NCBI RefSeq assembly: GCF_001742305.1
Contig: NZ_MJAT01000038.1
Coordinates: 87,396 to 151,395, forward strand
DNA: 64,000 nucleotides
Direction: 5' to 3'
Origin: Desulfuribacillus stibiiarsenatis
GTDB lineage: Bacteria > Bacillota > Bacilli > Desulfuribacillales > Desulfuribacillaceae
Shown: piece after piece, positions 29,493 through 38,738 of the stretch
How positions within the stretch are numbered: the stretch's first letter is position 1
Layout: each line of letters starts with the position of its first letter
Made by a program: the position numbers and the translations under genes
The notes under the pieces: generated by a model
Told to the model about the DNA's origin: nothing
Database searches by the model: none
What the model saw: the letters and a program-made list of their open reading frames with translations, nothing else

Positions 29493-30446
29493 ATGTTTTT
29501 TTCACGCAAAAGAATGCCAGAAACCGAGCAAATACATCACTTACCGAACGATGACTGCATGAATAAAGAGGCAAATGCAGAATCAGATGCAGACTTTCTT
29601 AACAGCTTATATCTAGAAATTAATAATATAATTACACAGCACGACCACGTAAATAGCCAGCACAACCTACTAGCTGATTTGGCTACACGCATCAAAAATA
29701 GAGTCGATGCCGTTCGAATGATTAGCGAGAAGTCTAAGGATGTTTCCAATGAAATGATTACGATTAGTAACCATTTAACCGTAATGGCTAACACTACGTC
29801 AGAAAGAACAATTGAAAGTAGCAAATCAGTAGAAGACGTTACTAGTTTAGTCGAACAGCTTGGCCTAGAAGCCAAGGAAACCATGAACAACATGAATTTG
29901 TTAGACATTCGCTCTAAAGATATCGGCCATATTGTAAAAACAATCAAAGAGATTGCCAATCAAACAAATCTACTTGCGCTGAACGCATCTATTGAAGCAG
30001 CTAGAGCTGGAGAGCATGGCAGAGGCTTTGCTGTCGTTGCTGACGAGGTACGTAAGTTGGCTTCGCTAACTGAAAAAAGCACGAAAGAAATTACCTTACT
30101 CATCACAGATATTCAGAAAGATATTAAGGATGCCATTCGGTCTTCCGAGAGAAACCAGGTAACTATAGTAAAAGGCATTGAATCTAGCAAGATAGCAAAT
30201 ACCAAAATCCTAGAATTGCAAAATTCTTACGATATTGTTAAGAATCAGGTCAATCGTGTGAAAGAAATCGTCACTTCCCAGAATGAACACTCGAATGAAG
30301 TATTCCAAGCTATCAATCAGATCGAAGATCTGTTACTAGACATGAACACCAAGTTAATCGATCATGTGACACAAGCAAGTATAGTAGACTCTCAATTAGA
30401 ACATAATATCAAGACATTAAAAGAGAAGTTACCTTCCCAATCGTGA
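29493..30446 (+). CDS. Cytoplasmic methyl-accepting chemotaxis protein-like transducer
   Basis: A 317-aa coiled-coil protein with the MCP signalling hairpin tip [38 protein letters not shown] (about residues 160-198), but no transmembrane segment and no recognisable sensor domain; the first ~45 residues are short and polar. It may be a soluble chemoreceptor or an adaptor of a receptor array. ATG 29493 is seven bases after AGGAGG; a longer frame from 29394 has no SD. The CheW/CheA tip is intact. Ends at a shared terminator with ferritin. Confidence 0.88.
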   Translation: MFFSRKRMPETEQIHHLPNDDCMNKEANAESDADFLNSLYLEINNIITQHDHVNSQHNLLADLATRIKNRVDAVRMISEKSKDVSNEMITISNHLTVMANTTSERTIESSKSVEDVTSLVEQLGLEAKETMNNMNLLDIRSKDIGHIVKTIKEIANQTNLLALNASIEAARAGEHGRGFAVVADEVRKLASLTEKSTKEITLLITDIQKDIKDAIRSSERNQVTIVKGIESSKIANTKILELQNSYDIVKNQVNRVKEIVTSQNEHSNEVFQAINQIEDLLLDMNTKLIDHVTQASIVDSQLEHNIKTLKEKLPSQS

Positions 30447-30474
30447 GAATTAAGTAATGCACATTGCAAATAAA

Positions 30475-30519
30475 AAAAGGAAATTACACTCTACGGGAAG
30501 TAGTTTGTAATTTCCTTTT
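30475..30519 (+). terminator. Bidirectional terminator between transducer and ferritin genes
   Basis: AAAGGAAATTACA (30476-30488) pairs with TGTAATTTCCTTT (30506-30518). A-rich and T-rich flanks serve both convergent genes. Confidence 0.85.
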
Positions 30520-30523
30520 CCTA

Positions 30524-31033
30524 TTAAGCATTTAACGGAGGCGTGAACGTGCGTAATGCTAATTCCTTATCCAGTTCATATAACGCTAGGTTATTATCCT
30601 GTAGTTTCTTAATTTTTGATAACAAGTTCGACATGGCAGCTTCTTCTTCCACTTGCTCATCTACGTACCAATTTAACAAACTTATCGTTGCGTATTGTCT
30701 TTCATCCTGCGCAATGTCCATAATTTGATAAATTCTTTTTGTTACTTCTTTTTCGTGGCTAAGTGCAACTTCGAACACATCTTGTACATTTTCATACTCG
30801 TTTTTAGGAGTATCCATTCCTGCAATGATTACACGGCCATCCATGTCCTTTATATACTTATAAAATTTCATCGCATGGAATTGCTCTTCTTCTGCTTGTC
30901 GTAAGAAATAATTAGCAAACCCTTCTAGTTCAATTGAATCACAATATGCCGCAATTGCTATGTAGTAGTGTGCAGAGAAAAACTCAAAATTCATTTGTTT
31001 GTTTAAGGCTTGTACAAGTTTATCTGACAGCAT
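30524..31033 (-). CDS. ftnA: Ferritin (FtnA-type, non-haem)
   Basis: Iron storage four-helix bundle, 169 aa. Ferroxidase ligands are in register: Glu17, Tyr24, Glu50, His53 and Glu94, followed by the DEQVEEEAAM helix that supplies the B-site. No haem-ligand methionine pattern typical of bacterioferritin was noticed. ATG with SD GGAGGG. Divergent from the nitrate/nitrite transporter gene across a 320-bp region. Confidence 0.94.
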   Translation of the reverse strand: MLSDKLVQALNKQMNFEFFSAHYYIAIAAYCDSIELEGFANYFLRQAEEEQFHAMKFYKYIKDMDGRVIIAGMDTPKNEYENVQDVFEVALSHEKEVTKRIYQIMDIAQDERQYATISLLNWYVDEQVEEEAAMSNLLSKIKKLQDNNLALYELDKELALRTFTPPLNA

Positions 31034-31131
31034 AGTAACCCTCCTAATAATAATACACTTTCACATCGAGTCTATATTCTATGGTTATGTTTGTCAATCC
31101 ATATGAAAATAATCATAAATTCGAACATGAA

Positions 31132-31181
31132 TATGACATGTATCACATATAAAGGAACCTAATCGTGATATAATGTTACAG
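31132..31181 (+). promoter_or_regulatory. Class II FNR/CRP-type promoter for the nitrate transporter gene
   Basis: TATGA-N6-TCACA at 31132-31147 differs by one base from the TGTGA-N6-TCACA consensus. TATAAT follows at 31169-31174, giving a predicted start near 31181 and placing the site centre at -41.5, exactly the class II activator position. This suggests oxygen-responsive control by an Fnr-like protein. Confidence 0.6.
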
Positions 31182-31236
31182 AAAACTAGGCATTCGCCAA
31201 GCTTTAGTGAAGAGAATGCCTTTAGTTGCACTGACG
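31170..31236 (-). repeat. Dispersed palindromic repeat copy upstream of the nitrate transporter gene
   Basis: GGCATTC (31189-31195) and GAATGCC (31214-31220) arms enclose GCCAAGCTT; TTTAGTTGCACT follows. Same family as 1240-1304, in the same orientation. It would form a hairpin in the leader of the downstream transporter mRNA. Confidence 0.7.
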
Positions 31237-31355
31237 CAAAAGCACAGTAATTTATTACTGATGTGTTGCTAATGCAGAGCTATGTACATCAGATAAAATT
31301 ATTAATTCTGATGTACTAACAAAGTATATATAACCCCATGGTTACAGGAGATTCT

Positions 31356-32546
31356 ATGACGAGACTAAAGAGCTTCTCTAAGGCCGGACATTTCCCTACA
31401 CTCATATCATCCTTGTTGTATTTTGATGTAAGTTTTATGATTTGGGTCTTATTCGGAGCTACTTCTAATTTTATTGCAACGGATTTACAATTGTCAGATG
31501 CACAAAAAGGCATGATGGTGGCGATTCCTATTTTAGGCGGAGCATTCTTGCGCCTCCCTTTGGGTATTCTCGCTGACAGATACGGCGGAAAACGTGTTGG
31601 ATTAATCGGAATGGCAGTAACAATGATTCCATTAGCAGCAACAGCCTTATTCGCTGACCAAATCCACGAGATTTATGCCTACGGAATACTACTTGGTATA
31701 GCTGGTGCTAGTTTCGCTGTAGCACTTCCTCTTGCAGGGCGCTGGTACCCACCAGAGCATCAAGGGTTAGCCATGGGACTCGTTGGCGCAGGTAATAGCG
31801 GTACAGCTCTAGCTATGCTATTTGCCCCTCGCCTATCTGAAATGTTTGGCTGGAATGCAGTATTTGGCTTAGCGTTAATCCCATTAGTAATAGTATTTAT
31901 CCTATTTTCCATCTTTGTAAAAGATAGCCCTAATCAACCAAAACAAGTGAAATTTGCAGATTTTATCTCCATCATGAAGCGATTAGATTCATGGTATTTA
32001 TGCTTAGTGTATAGTTTATGTTTCGGATCTTTCGTAGGCTTATCTAGTTATTTATCGATATTTTTCTTTGATTACTATCATGTATCTAAAGTTCAATCCG
32101 GTGATTTTGTCACCTTTTTAGCCTTCACTGCTAGTTTTATCCGGCCGGTTGGTGGATATTTAGCTGATCGCTTCGGTGGGACTTATATATTGCAATACAT
32201 TTTCTTAAGTATTTCATTCTTACTTTTCATGATAGGATTCTTACCTCCAATATTGCTCGCGATTGTATTATTCTTCCTATTGATGTTATCTTTAGGGCTA
32301 GCAAACGGAGCACTTTTTCAAGTAATTCCGAATATGTATCGTGAAAATGTTGGTGTCATAACTGGTTTAGTAGGGGCCGCTGGTGGATTTGGAGGTTTCT
32401 TTTTGCCGAATATTCTCGCCACAATGAAGCAATTGACGGGCACATACTCGTATGGCTATTGGTGGATAGCTGCTACTGCTCTTACCATCACAGCTCTCTT
32501 AATAAAATTAAAAGACCGCTGGACTCATATAAGTTCTAATTCATAA
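31356..32546 (+). CDS. narK: Nitrate/nitrite transporter (NarK/NasA type, MFS)
   Basis: A 396-aa major facilitator protein with twelve helices. Both nitrate signature segments (GLVGAGNSGTALAM in TM5 and GLVGAAGGFGGFF in TM11) and the two substrate arginines (AFLRLPLG in TM2, SFIRPVGG in TM8) are present, so nitrate or nitrite is the probable substrate. The MFS loop GILADRYGGKR follows TM2. ATG 31356 is correctly placed after AGGAG; ATG 31338 is not. An FNR-type promoter upstream suggests anaerobic expression. No nitrate reductase genes are within the window. Confidence 0.9.
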   Translation: MTRLKSFSKAGHFPTLISSLLYFDVSFMIWVLFGATSNFIATDLQLSDAQKGMMVAIPILGGAFLRLPLGILADRYGGKRVGLIGMAVTMIPLAATALFADQIHEIYAYGILLGIAGASFAVALPLAGRWYPPEHQGLAMGLVGAGNSGTALAMLFAPRLSEMFGWNAVFGLALIPLVIVFILFSIFVKDSPNQPKQVKFADFISIMKRLDSWYLCLVYSLCFGSFVGLSSYLSIFFFDYYHVSKVQSGDFVTFLAFTASFIRPVGGYLADRFGGTYILQYIFLSISFLLFMIGFLPPILLAIVLFFLLMLSLGLANGALFQVIPNMYRENVGVITGLVGAAGGFGGFFLPNILATMKQLTGTYSYGYWWIAATALTITALLIKLKDRWTHISSNS

Positions 32547-32635
32547 AAAATAAGCCACCTCTGTGAAGTGACCCCCAATTGTTAGATGGTGTCTAACATT
32601 AGGGGTGCAGTTCACTGTAGAGATTGGCTTATTTT
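32547..32635. repeat. 89-bp palindrome built from two IS3/IS150-type ends, acting as terminator
   Basis: AAAATAAGCC (32547-32556) pairs with GGCTTATTTT (32626-32635), and inside it GTGAAGTGACCCCC and GGGGTGCAGTTCAC face each other around GTTAGATGGTGTCTAAC. Read outward each half resembles the terminal inverted repeat of IS150-group IS3 elements (GAACTGCACCCC then TGTTAGACA), so this may be a minimal non-autonomous element. It begins directly after the transporter stop codon and has a T-rich end, so it also works as a terminator. Confidence 0.6.
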
Positions 32636-32640
32636 CTCAG

Positions 32641-32668
32641 CTAAAGCTTGGCTAATGTCAAGTTTTTA
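32641..32668 (+). repeat. Partial copy of the dispersed palindromic repeat
   Basis: AAAGCTTGGCTAATGTCAAG followed by TTTTTACG matches the right half of the family (compare AAAGCTTGGCGAATGTCAAG on the minus strand at the icd/mdh copy). It touches the end of the downstream minus-strand gene. Confidence 0.6.
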
Positions 32669-33022
32669 CGTTCTTTTGGCTATTAACTGAAGTAACGGTA
32701 GTAATGCTTGAAGTTCTTCCATAGAAAGCTCCTTTATGATATTGATAGCTTTCTCTTTCGGATCATACTTCACCTGGAGCCTCACACTTGGCTTTTCTTC
32801 TTTTTTCGCTGGTTTTTGAAATGGATGTATATCTTCGATTTCAGACATCGATAAATTATAGTTTTTCTTTTGATCCAAGTCATAGAATAATATACTTTGA
32901 GATGATTCATCATAAAAAATTATATTTCCCACATGGGTTTGATGACCTTTACCCTTTTCTACGGTTATAATGCGCAATAAAGTTTTATCTGTCTGCCAAT
33001 TCGTAAATTGTGATGTAACCAT
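32666..33022 (-). CDS. Hypothetical soluble protein
   Basis: Not recognised. A 118-aa protein with a beta-rich first half (LRIITVEKGKGHQTHVGNIIFYD, then SILFYDLDQKKNYNLSMSEIEDI), a charged linker with PAKKEEKPS, and a helical C-terminus (IINIIKELSMEELQALLPLLQLIA resembles a short dimerisation helix). The SD GGAGAGGG is 14 bases from ATG 33022, and a GTG at 33037 directly abuts it, so the start is uncertain. Confidence 0.65.
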   Translation of the reverse strand: MVTSQFTNWQTDKTLLRIITVEKGKGHQTHVGNIIFYDESSQSILFYDLDQKKNYNLSMSEIEDIHPFQKPAKKEEKPSVRLQVKYDPKEKAINIIKELSMEELQALLPLLQLIAKRT

Positions 33023-33196
33023 GAATGTAACTGCCACCCTCTCCGCAATATGGTACGATTATATGATAGCAAAATTAAAAACACAAGGAAAAAGCAATGA
33101 CAAAAAAACTTCATTATAATAATATATAAACACAACTTGACATGCACATACTAATCTTACCATTCTATATGAACATTATGCGAGGAGGATTTTTTC

Positions 33197-33583
33197 ATGA
33201 CAAAAGAAAAAAAAGTAATCTTTACAGAAAACGCACCAGCAGCAATCGGCCCTTACTCTCAAGCAATTGCATGGAATGACCTATTGTTAATCTCAGGACA
33301 AATCCCTGTAAACCCGTCCACTGGCGAGATTCCAACTGACGTGCAAGAGCAGACGCATCAAGTCTTAAAAAATCTTGGAGCAATCCTAGAACAAGCTGGA
33401 TGCAGTTATCATAATGTACTGAAGACTTCCGTATTTATTAAAGACATGAACGATTTCGCCAAAATCAATGAGGTGTACGCACAATATTTCAAAGAGAATC
33501 CCCCAGCTAGAGCTTGTGTGGAAGTTGCGCGTCTACCAAAAGATGTTTTAGTAGAAATCGAAGCAATCGCAGGTCTTAAATAG
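33197..33583 (+). CDS. ridA: RidA/YabJ-family enamine/imine deaminase
   Basis: A 128-aa YjgF/YER057c/UK114 protein that hydrolyses reactive enamine/imine intermediates such as 2-aminoacrylate. Conserved blocks: [45 protein letters not shown] and the catalytic-site [26 protein letters not shown] with its Arg. ATG after GAGGAGG. It stands alone ahead of an amidase gene. Confidence 0.95.
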   Translation: MTKEKKVIFTENAPAAIGPYSQAIAWNDLLLISGQIPVNPSTGEIPTDVQEQTHQVLKNLGAILEQAGCSYHNVLKTSVFIKDMNDFAKINEVYAQYFKENPPARACVEVARLPKDVLVEIEAIAGLK

Positions 33584-33622
33584 TATAGGTATAGCTGAAA
33601 CAGAAATGCGGGGTATATTTAT

Positions 33623-35224
33623 ATGAAAAGAAACTTCATTTACATGTTGATTGGCAGCGTTATTATTGCATCCATTGTATTTCTTTTAATACATACTTTC
33701 ATCGATGCAGAACAGATTCATGACAATCAACAGCTGCAGCCAGACAAGCATATCTATTCTAACGACGCGAATGAAGTTTCGTATCAAGCTACAACTTTAG
33801 TCTACAAACACATATTTGATAATTATAACCCTAAGCTACAATATGAACTTCCTACAATCAACAAATACGGTATCATCACTGCAAAGACAGTCAACCTGAG
33901 AAGCACACCGAGTACGACTTGGGGAGTAAAGATACTGCATACCCTTTCTAAAGATGAAGAAGTCATCATCCTAGCCGAGAATAGTCGCTGGTTTCAAGTA
34001 AGTTACAATGGTATAAAGGGATGGATTTTAAAGGAATATCTAAACACAAGAGTCGAACTTACAACAAAGGAGACAAACGGATTACCAATTCGTCTTTTGT
34101 TTAAAGATAGAAACACTTTAAGTATCTCTTTACCATCTACGAATCATCTAGCTTTGCATAATCATAAGGATGGTAAGTTTACTATTAGTGGTTTTCCTCC
34201 CCTATCTAAAAGTTCCTTTGATGTAGATCATCGTTCCGTTCCTGTGTTTTCCGTTAGTGATGGAACTATCGATATTTATACAACAGGCTGGACCCACGCA
34301 GAATTGCGAAAAGATGCAGAATCGGAGTATACGTTATACTTCACTCCCGTTGTCCTTGATACCTTTGTCACACAAAAAAATAATCGAGATATCATAAACA
34401 TCGTTACAAGTGGCGACCCTGCATATTCCTTCATTACAGAAGATAAAAGTGTAGATATTGCATTCGATGAAACAGTGAATAATCAAATACCTGTTAAACA
34501 TATCCCGAAGGGGTTATACCTTGACTCAATACAAATATCCCCAAGGTTAATTCAAATAAAAAGCCATCAAGTTACCACATGGAAGGTATATCCCGATCGA
34601 AACTCTATAACAATCGATCTGAGCGCTACTGGTATCAAGGGTAAGAGGATTGTGATTGACCCAGGACATGGCGGGTCTGAACCAGGCACCTATGGACGTG
34701 TTTTAGGGATACTAGAGAAAGATTTCAACTTAAGCGTCTCTATGCGTTTGAAGCAACACTTAGAAAGGGAAGGCGCCATTGTACATCTAACCCGTTCAAC
34801 GGACAATACTCTATACAACGGAGATAATTACGAGACATTTCTAGATTTAATGGAACGTATCCATTTTACGAATTCTGTGGATGCCGATTTATTCGTTAGT
34901 GTTCATGCCGATAACTTTCCAGCAGACTTATCTCTTAATGGTACAGCGAGCTTTTATTATGATGAAGCGCCACATTCTTTTCAAAATCAAAAGCTCGCAT
35001 CCCTATTAAGTGCCAAAGTGGCTGAAGCTATTGAGACTAAATGGCTAGGAAATCAACCACAATCATTTGTTGTCATACGCTATAACCGATACCCTTCCGT
35101 CCTTATGGAATTAGGATTTCTGTCAAACAAGAATGATGAGGCAAAATTAATCGATCCCATCTATCAAGATAAAATGTCTCAGGCTATGACAGAAGCAATA
35201 ATAGAATATTTCACTACGCCTTAA
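33623..35224 (+). CDS. N-acetylmuramoyl-L-alanine amidase with SH3 domain
   Basis: A 533-aa cell-wall hydrolase. An N-terminal signal-anchor (FIYMLIGSVIIASIVFLLI) precedes an SH3b domain at about residues 85-150 (VNLRSTPSTTWGVKILHTL, GWILKEYL), an AMIN-like beta region and a C-terminal Amidase_3 zinc domain from about 345. Zinc/catalytic residues are in IDPGHGGSEPG, the Glu of LEKDFNLS, SVHADNFP and LMELGFLSN. It cleaves the amide between MurNAc and the stem peptide; CwlD/AmiC-type. A terminator follows. Confidence 0.92.
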   Translation: MKRNFIYMLIGSVIIASIVFLLIHTFIDAEQIHDNQQLQPDKHIYSNDANEVSYQATTLVYKHIFDNYNPKLQYELPTINKYGIITAKTVNLRSTPSTTWGVKILHTLSKDEEVIILAENSRWFQVSYNGIKGWILKEYLNTRVELTTKETNGLPIRLLFKDRNTLSISLPSTNHLALHNHKDGKFTISGFPPLSKSSFDVDHRSVPVFSVSDGTIDIYTTGWTHAELRKDAESEYTLYFTPVVLDTFVTQKNNRDIINIVTSGDPAYSFITEDKSVDIAFDETVNNQIPVKHIPKGLYLDSIQISPRLIQIKSHQVTTWKVYPDRNSITIDLSATGIKGKRIVIDPGHGGSEPGTYGRVLGILEKDFNLSVSMRLKQHLEREGAIVHLTRSTDNTLYNGDNYETFLDLMERIHFTNSVDADLFVSVHADNFPADLSLNGTASFYYDEAPHSFQNQKLASLLSAKVAEAIETKWLGNQPQSFVVIRYNRYPSVLMELGFLSNKNDEAKLIDPIYQDKMSQAMTEAIIEYFTTP

Positions 35225-35251
35225 CAATCAATACAATCATCTTTATAAAAT

Positions 35252-35291
35252 ACAAGCTGTCATCTTGCAACAGATGGCAGCTTGTTATTTT
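35252..35291 (+). terminator. Terminator of the amidase gene
   Basis: ACAAGCTG (35252-35259) pairs with CAGCTTGT (35278-35285), with inner CATCT/AGATG, followed by TATTTTTT. Confidence 0.9.
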
Positions 35292-35388
35292 TTATACCTA
35301 TGTAAATTTATTTTTTTAAGAAGATTAATAGCAATATTTATCAAAAACATATCATAGATATAAGTATAACACCTAGGAGGTTGATAAA

Positions 35389-35706
35389 ATGTCCTTTCCG
35401 AATATCCCAGATTTAAAGCCTGAAATTGATATTTCCCGTGAACAAGTGGTAAATTTGTTGTTATCTTCTATCGCTTTCGAGGAACTTGCATTGGCACACA
35501 TCGTGAATGCAGAAGCCGAGAAGATTCAATCCGTTTTAGGCACTATTAAGGGGCAGACAGTAAAGAACCCAAAAGTTGAAGATTTATTAGCGATTAACAA
35601 AAGTGTAGAAAAGACACTGAGAAATGTAATTAAAAAAGAAATGCTGTTGCAGTTTAAACTTGAGGATGTAATGGAGATACCTGACGACGAACCTGATAAA
35701 TACTAA
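35389..35706 (+). CDS. Small conserved protein, likely spore-surface associated (paralogue A)
   Basis: A 105-aa helical, acidic protein. SIAFEELALAHIVNAEAEKIQ (residues 27-47) is the conserved core and recurs almost unchanged in the 127-aa protein at 36374-36757 (SIALEEIALSHIVNAEAEKVQ). I recall this family from spore formers, where such proteins are often found near spore-surface genes; the link is from memory and is not shown by this sequence. Strong SD (TAGGAGG). The role is unknown. Confidence 0.75.
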   Translation: MSFPNIPDLKPEIDISREQVVNLLLSSIAFEELALAHIVNAEAEKIQSVLGTIKGQTVKNPKVEDLLAINKSVEKTLRNVIKKEMLLQFKLEDVMEIPDDEPDKY

Positions 35707-35720
35707 ATATAGCAAATTTA

Positions 35721-35757
35721 AAAAAGGATCCTAGATGTTTCTAGACGATCCTTTTTT
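35721..35757 (+). terminator. Bidirectional terminator
   Basis: AAAAAGGATC (35721-35730) pairs with GATCCTTTTT (35748-35757), with inner TAGA/TCTA. It serves the plus-strand gene before it and the minus-strand gene after it. Confidence 0.85.
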
Positions 35758-35762
35758 GTTTG

Positions 35763-36377
35763 CTATTTTGTTGCTTTTTTTGTTTTCTTTTTTTGTTTGC
35801 TTTCATCATTTAATCTCATATGTGAGATTTTATTTTGATTAATCCATGGCCTTGGGAGCTGCGATTGTGGGTATTGTGGCCCAAAAAGATTCGCATGTGA
35901 TTGGTCTGTTTTTACCTTCTGTGGTTGATTTCTAGGTATTACTATGGGCTCTTTTAGTTTAATATCCTGCAAGCATTCCTGCGCGCGTAATTTCTGCTGT
36001 ATCAGCTTCATAGCATCTACAATCAATTGCTGATACTTTAGATTTGAAAGGTCTGTGTTTCCAAAGTTCTTTTGTAATTCTTGTAACTTTGATCTGATTA
36101 CTAATAATCTGTCTCGTTGATGCATAACTCCTTCATTTGCATCGGAAATTCTAGGTAATCTGGGCATGCAAAGCTTCTTTCTATCCATAATAGATTGCAT
36201 CGATTCTATGATATATAGTGTTTCTAGGAATGTTTCTATACATTCAGTATCATCCAAGTGCTTGACCTTGAAGTGTCGAGATGATTGCGCTTTTGATGCA
36301 AATTGAATCATACTGGATTGAAGACGGTGAATTGACTCTAGTCCTTTGCCCAATGAATGAATCATTATTTCATTCAC
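35763..36377 (-). CDS. Hypothetical helical protein coupled to paralogue B
   Basis: Not recognised. 204 aa, mostly alpha-helical (LGKGLESIHRLQSSMIQFASKA, MHQRDRLLVIRSKLQELQ), with a proline-rich stretch near 160-185 and a strongly basic tail (KQKKKTKKATK). No membrane span or signal. Its start overlaps the upstream gene's end by four bases, so the two are cotranslated. Basic tails of this kind occur in spore-coat or nucleic-acid-binding proteins; I do not choose between them. Confidence 0.7.
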   Translation of the reverse strand: MNEIMIHSLGKGLESIHRLQSSMIQFASKAQSSRHFKVKHLDDTECIETFLETLYIIESMQSIMDRKKLCMPRLPRISDANEGVMHQRDRLLVIRSKLQELQKNFGNTDLSNLKYQQLIVDAMKLIQQKLRAQECLQDIKLKEPIVIPRNQPQKVKTDQSHANLFGPQYPQSQLPRPWINQNKISHMRLNDESKQKKKTKKATK

Positions 36378-36757
36378 TCTTCACTATTATCCTCACTCAT
36401 TGGCTCCTCATCAATGAATTCGGCAGCTCCCCCACGCCCAGTCTCTTTACAAAACTCACAGTCTTGATATTTATCGATTCGCATAACATTTTCTAACTTT
36501 TTCAATAGAAGCCATTCCTTCATTAGTACTGTATCTAGAACCTGATTTACGGATCGATTAAATCGAATCAGCTCCTCATAAGATGAGCACATTGGGAAAT
36601 CTGCTTCTCCCCCAATAAATGCTTGCACCTTTTCCGCCTCTGCATTCACTATGTGAGATAACGCAATTTCTTCTAACGCGATAGACTCTAGTAAATCGAC
36701 AACCGCTTGTTTTAAAGTTGGTCGATGTTTTGATTCTGGAATTTCTGGCATACTCAT
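36374..36757 (-). CDS. Small conserved protein, likely spore-surface associated (paralogue B)
   Basis: A 127-aa paralogue of the 105-aa protein at 35389-35706: LESIALEEIALSHIVNAEAEKVQAFI matches its core, and LMKEWLLLKKLENVMRI matches its C-terminal KKEMLLQFKLEDVMEI. It adds a C-terminal CEFCKETGRGG segment with two cysteines and an acidic end. ATG 36757 is six bases from AAGGTG; an upstream in-frame ATG at 36808 would overlap the divergent chemoreceptor frame and lacks an SD. Confidence 0.75.
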   Translation of the reverse strand: MSMPEIPESKHRPTLKQAVVDLLESIALEEIALSHIVNAEAEKVQAFIGGEADFPMCSSYEELIRFNRSVNQVLDTVLMKEWLLLKKLENVMRIDKYQDCEFCKETGRGGAAEFIDEEPMSEDNSEE

Positions 36758-36903
36758 CAGCATCACCTTTTCCCTTAGTTTAGTATATGTTGATATAATT
36801 GTATGCATTTGTTGATTTTTCTAGCACCATTGAAATCGTACAAGAATTCCTTCTCTATACCTCATACCTTATGATATCGATACATGGAAGGGAGGAAAAC
36901 ATT

Positions 36904-38622
36904 GTGCGTATCATAATGAACTGGAAGACACTTACTAAGATTATTGTTTTAGTTGGTATTATGGGCTTTTTCATTACAGCGACTGGCATCATGGGACAGT
37001 ATTTTCTAGGGAAAGCCAATGATCGCTTAGACGAGATTTATCACGAAGACATTCAAGCTTTAATTGCTATTACCGATATACGATCACATAATAGAACGAT
37101 TGAGAGGTTAACCTTAGAATGGCTACTAATATCGGATGAAAATGGGATTAATTTTTCCTTAGATGAAATTACAAAGCATAAACTTGCTATTGATCAAGCA
37201 TTAGAGCAGTTAGCCGGAATCGAGAATGGTACTGAGCATCTTGAAATGGCAAACCAATTGAAGAAATCTATGCTTGAATATCGTGAACATCATAATCAAG
37301 TGCTGCAATATATGAATCATAATCAAATCGATAAAGCGATAGCGAAGTACAGAAGCATATCTCCAATGGTTAATGATGTGAATGATCAGCTCAATGGATT
37401 GGCCGATATGTATGCCATGCAAGCTTATGACAAACATATCCGTAATGATCAAGAGAACGCATTTGCTGGTAAAGCTTTAACATCTCTGAAAATAGTTGGT
37501 ATAGTCCTCTCTCTTAGTATTGGCCTGATTCTTGCGACTATCATTGCAAAGCCGCTTATGAATATGGCAACTCATGTGCAATATATCGCAACTGGTGACT
37601 TAACTCTAGAACCACTTAGTTATAATCGTAAAGATGAGGTCGGTCTACTAAGTCATGCAATTAATGACATGACATATAAGTTGCGAGATCTTGCATTGAA
37701 AATACAGCATACTGGAGAAAATGTTGCCGCTTCCTCCGAGCAATTATCTGCTAGTGCAGAAGAAAGCAAAGGAGCGACCAAACAAATTGCTAGACTCGCA
37801 CAAGGAGCGGCAGAAGACGCTGAGAAACAGTTCGAGAATATTATGAATGTATCTACTGCGATTCACAAAATGGCTGATGACATAAACGAAATGAATAAAA
37901 ATAGTATAGACATGAAGAACTTATCAGCCGATAGTATAACTCTATCCCAAGCTGGAACAACCTCAATCTCACACGTATTAGTGCAGATGCAAGAAATACA
38001 AGATTCTGTCGTCCAAACCAGCCAAATTATTCAAAACTTAGGCGAACAATCGAAAGAGATTGGCGAGATTACAGAAATGATACGTGATATTGCTGATCAA
38101 ACCAATCTATTATCACTAAATGCCGCCATTGAAGCCGCAAGGGCTGGAGAACACGGAAAAGGTTTTGCAGTAGTCGCTGATGAAGTTCGTAAACTTGCAG
38201 AATTAACGAAAAAGTCATCAGAAACAATTGGGAAAATGATACAAGAAGTGCAAGAGCATACGAATCAAGCAGTTATCTCAATGAGTAGTGGGAACGCCAA
38301 AGTACAAGAAGGAATCGTTACGACCGAGAAAAGCAATCAAACATTTATTAGTATCAACCATTCTATTCTTTCATTAGCAGGTAAAATACAAGATGTAACA
38401 ACTGCACTAAGTCGAATGATACTTCTAAGCAAAGAAGTCACGAAATCTATGGAACAGCTAAATATTATTGTAGAAAAAGGTGTAGCTTCCACCCAAGAGA
38501 GTTCAGCAGCGACGGAACAGCAGTTAGCGACAATGGAAGAAATCTCCGCGGCAGCTAACTCCTTGTCAAAACTCTCGGAAAACCTTCAAATTGTAATTTC
38601 CATATTTAAAGTATCGCATTAG
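36904..38622 (+). CDS. Methyl-accepting chemotaxis protein (transmembrane)
   Basis: A 572-aa chemoreceptor. TM1 is near residues 10-35 ([19 protein letters not shown]), followed by an extracytoplasmic four-helix-bundle type domain (about 40-190), TM2 ([21 protein letters not shown]), HAMP (about 215-270) and a signalling hairpin with [39 protein letters not shown]. Start chosen at GTG 36904, eight bases after GGAGG; a longer frame back to 36799 has no SD. Ligand unknown. Probably monocistronic. Confidence 0.93.
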   Translation: MRIIMNWKTLTKIIVLVGIMGFFITATGIMGQYFLGKANDRLDEIYHEDIQALIAITDIRSHNRTIERLTLEWLLISDENGINFSLDEITKHKLAIDQALEQLAGIENGTEHLEMANQLKKSMLEYREHHNQVLQYMNHNQIDKAIAKYRSISPMVNDVNDQLNGLADMYAMQAYDKHIRNDQENAFAGKALTSLKIVGIVLSLSIGLILATIIAKPLMNMATHVQYIATGDLTLEPLSYNRKDEVGLLSHAINDMTYKLRDLALKIQHTGENVAASSEQLSASAEESKGATKQIARLAQGAAEDAEKQFENIMNVSTAIHKMADDINEMNKNSIDMKNLSADSITLSQAGTTSISHVLVQMQEIQDSVVQTSQIIQNLGEQSKEIGEITEMIRDIADQTNLLSLNAAIEAARAGEHGKGFAVVADEVRKLAELTKKSSETIGKMIQEVQEHTNQAVISMSSGNAKVQEGIVTTEKSNQTFISINHSILSLAGKIQDVTTALSRMILLSKEVTKSMEQLNIIVEKGVASTQESSAATEQQLATMEEISAAANSLSKLSENLQIVISIFKVSH

Positions 38623-38670
38623 GTAGATAAAGAAAACTCGGTATTGCCAAAAAAATTATAATTTCTGATA

Positions 38671-38711
38671 GTACAACAAAAATAGCCCAAGTTGGGCTAT
38701 TTTTGTTGTAC
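38671..38711 (+). terminator. Bidirectional terminator between chemoreceptor and kamA
   Basis: The 20-base arm at 38671-38690 (starting GTACAACAAAA) is exactly complementary to 38692-38711. This near-perfect palindrome with an ATTTTTGTTG side serves both convergent genes. Confidence 0.9.
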
Positions 38712-38738
38712 TACATAGTTCTATTTATAAACTTTAAT

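Larger units (their letters stand above)
31034..31355 (+). other. Gene-free regulatory region between ferritin and nitrate transporter genes
   Basis: Contains the FNR-type promoter (31132-31181), a copy of the dispersed repeat (31170-31236) in the presumed leader, and about 100 bp with no further recognised element before the SD AGGAG of the transporter gene. I do not see a classical Fur box in front of the ferritin gene. Confidence 0.55.

Noticed and set aside
31034..31160. Fur or PerR box before the ferritin gene (GAAAATAATCATAAATTC)
   Set aside because: Too many mismatches to either consensus to call.
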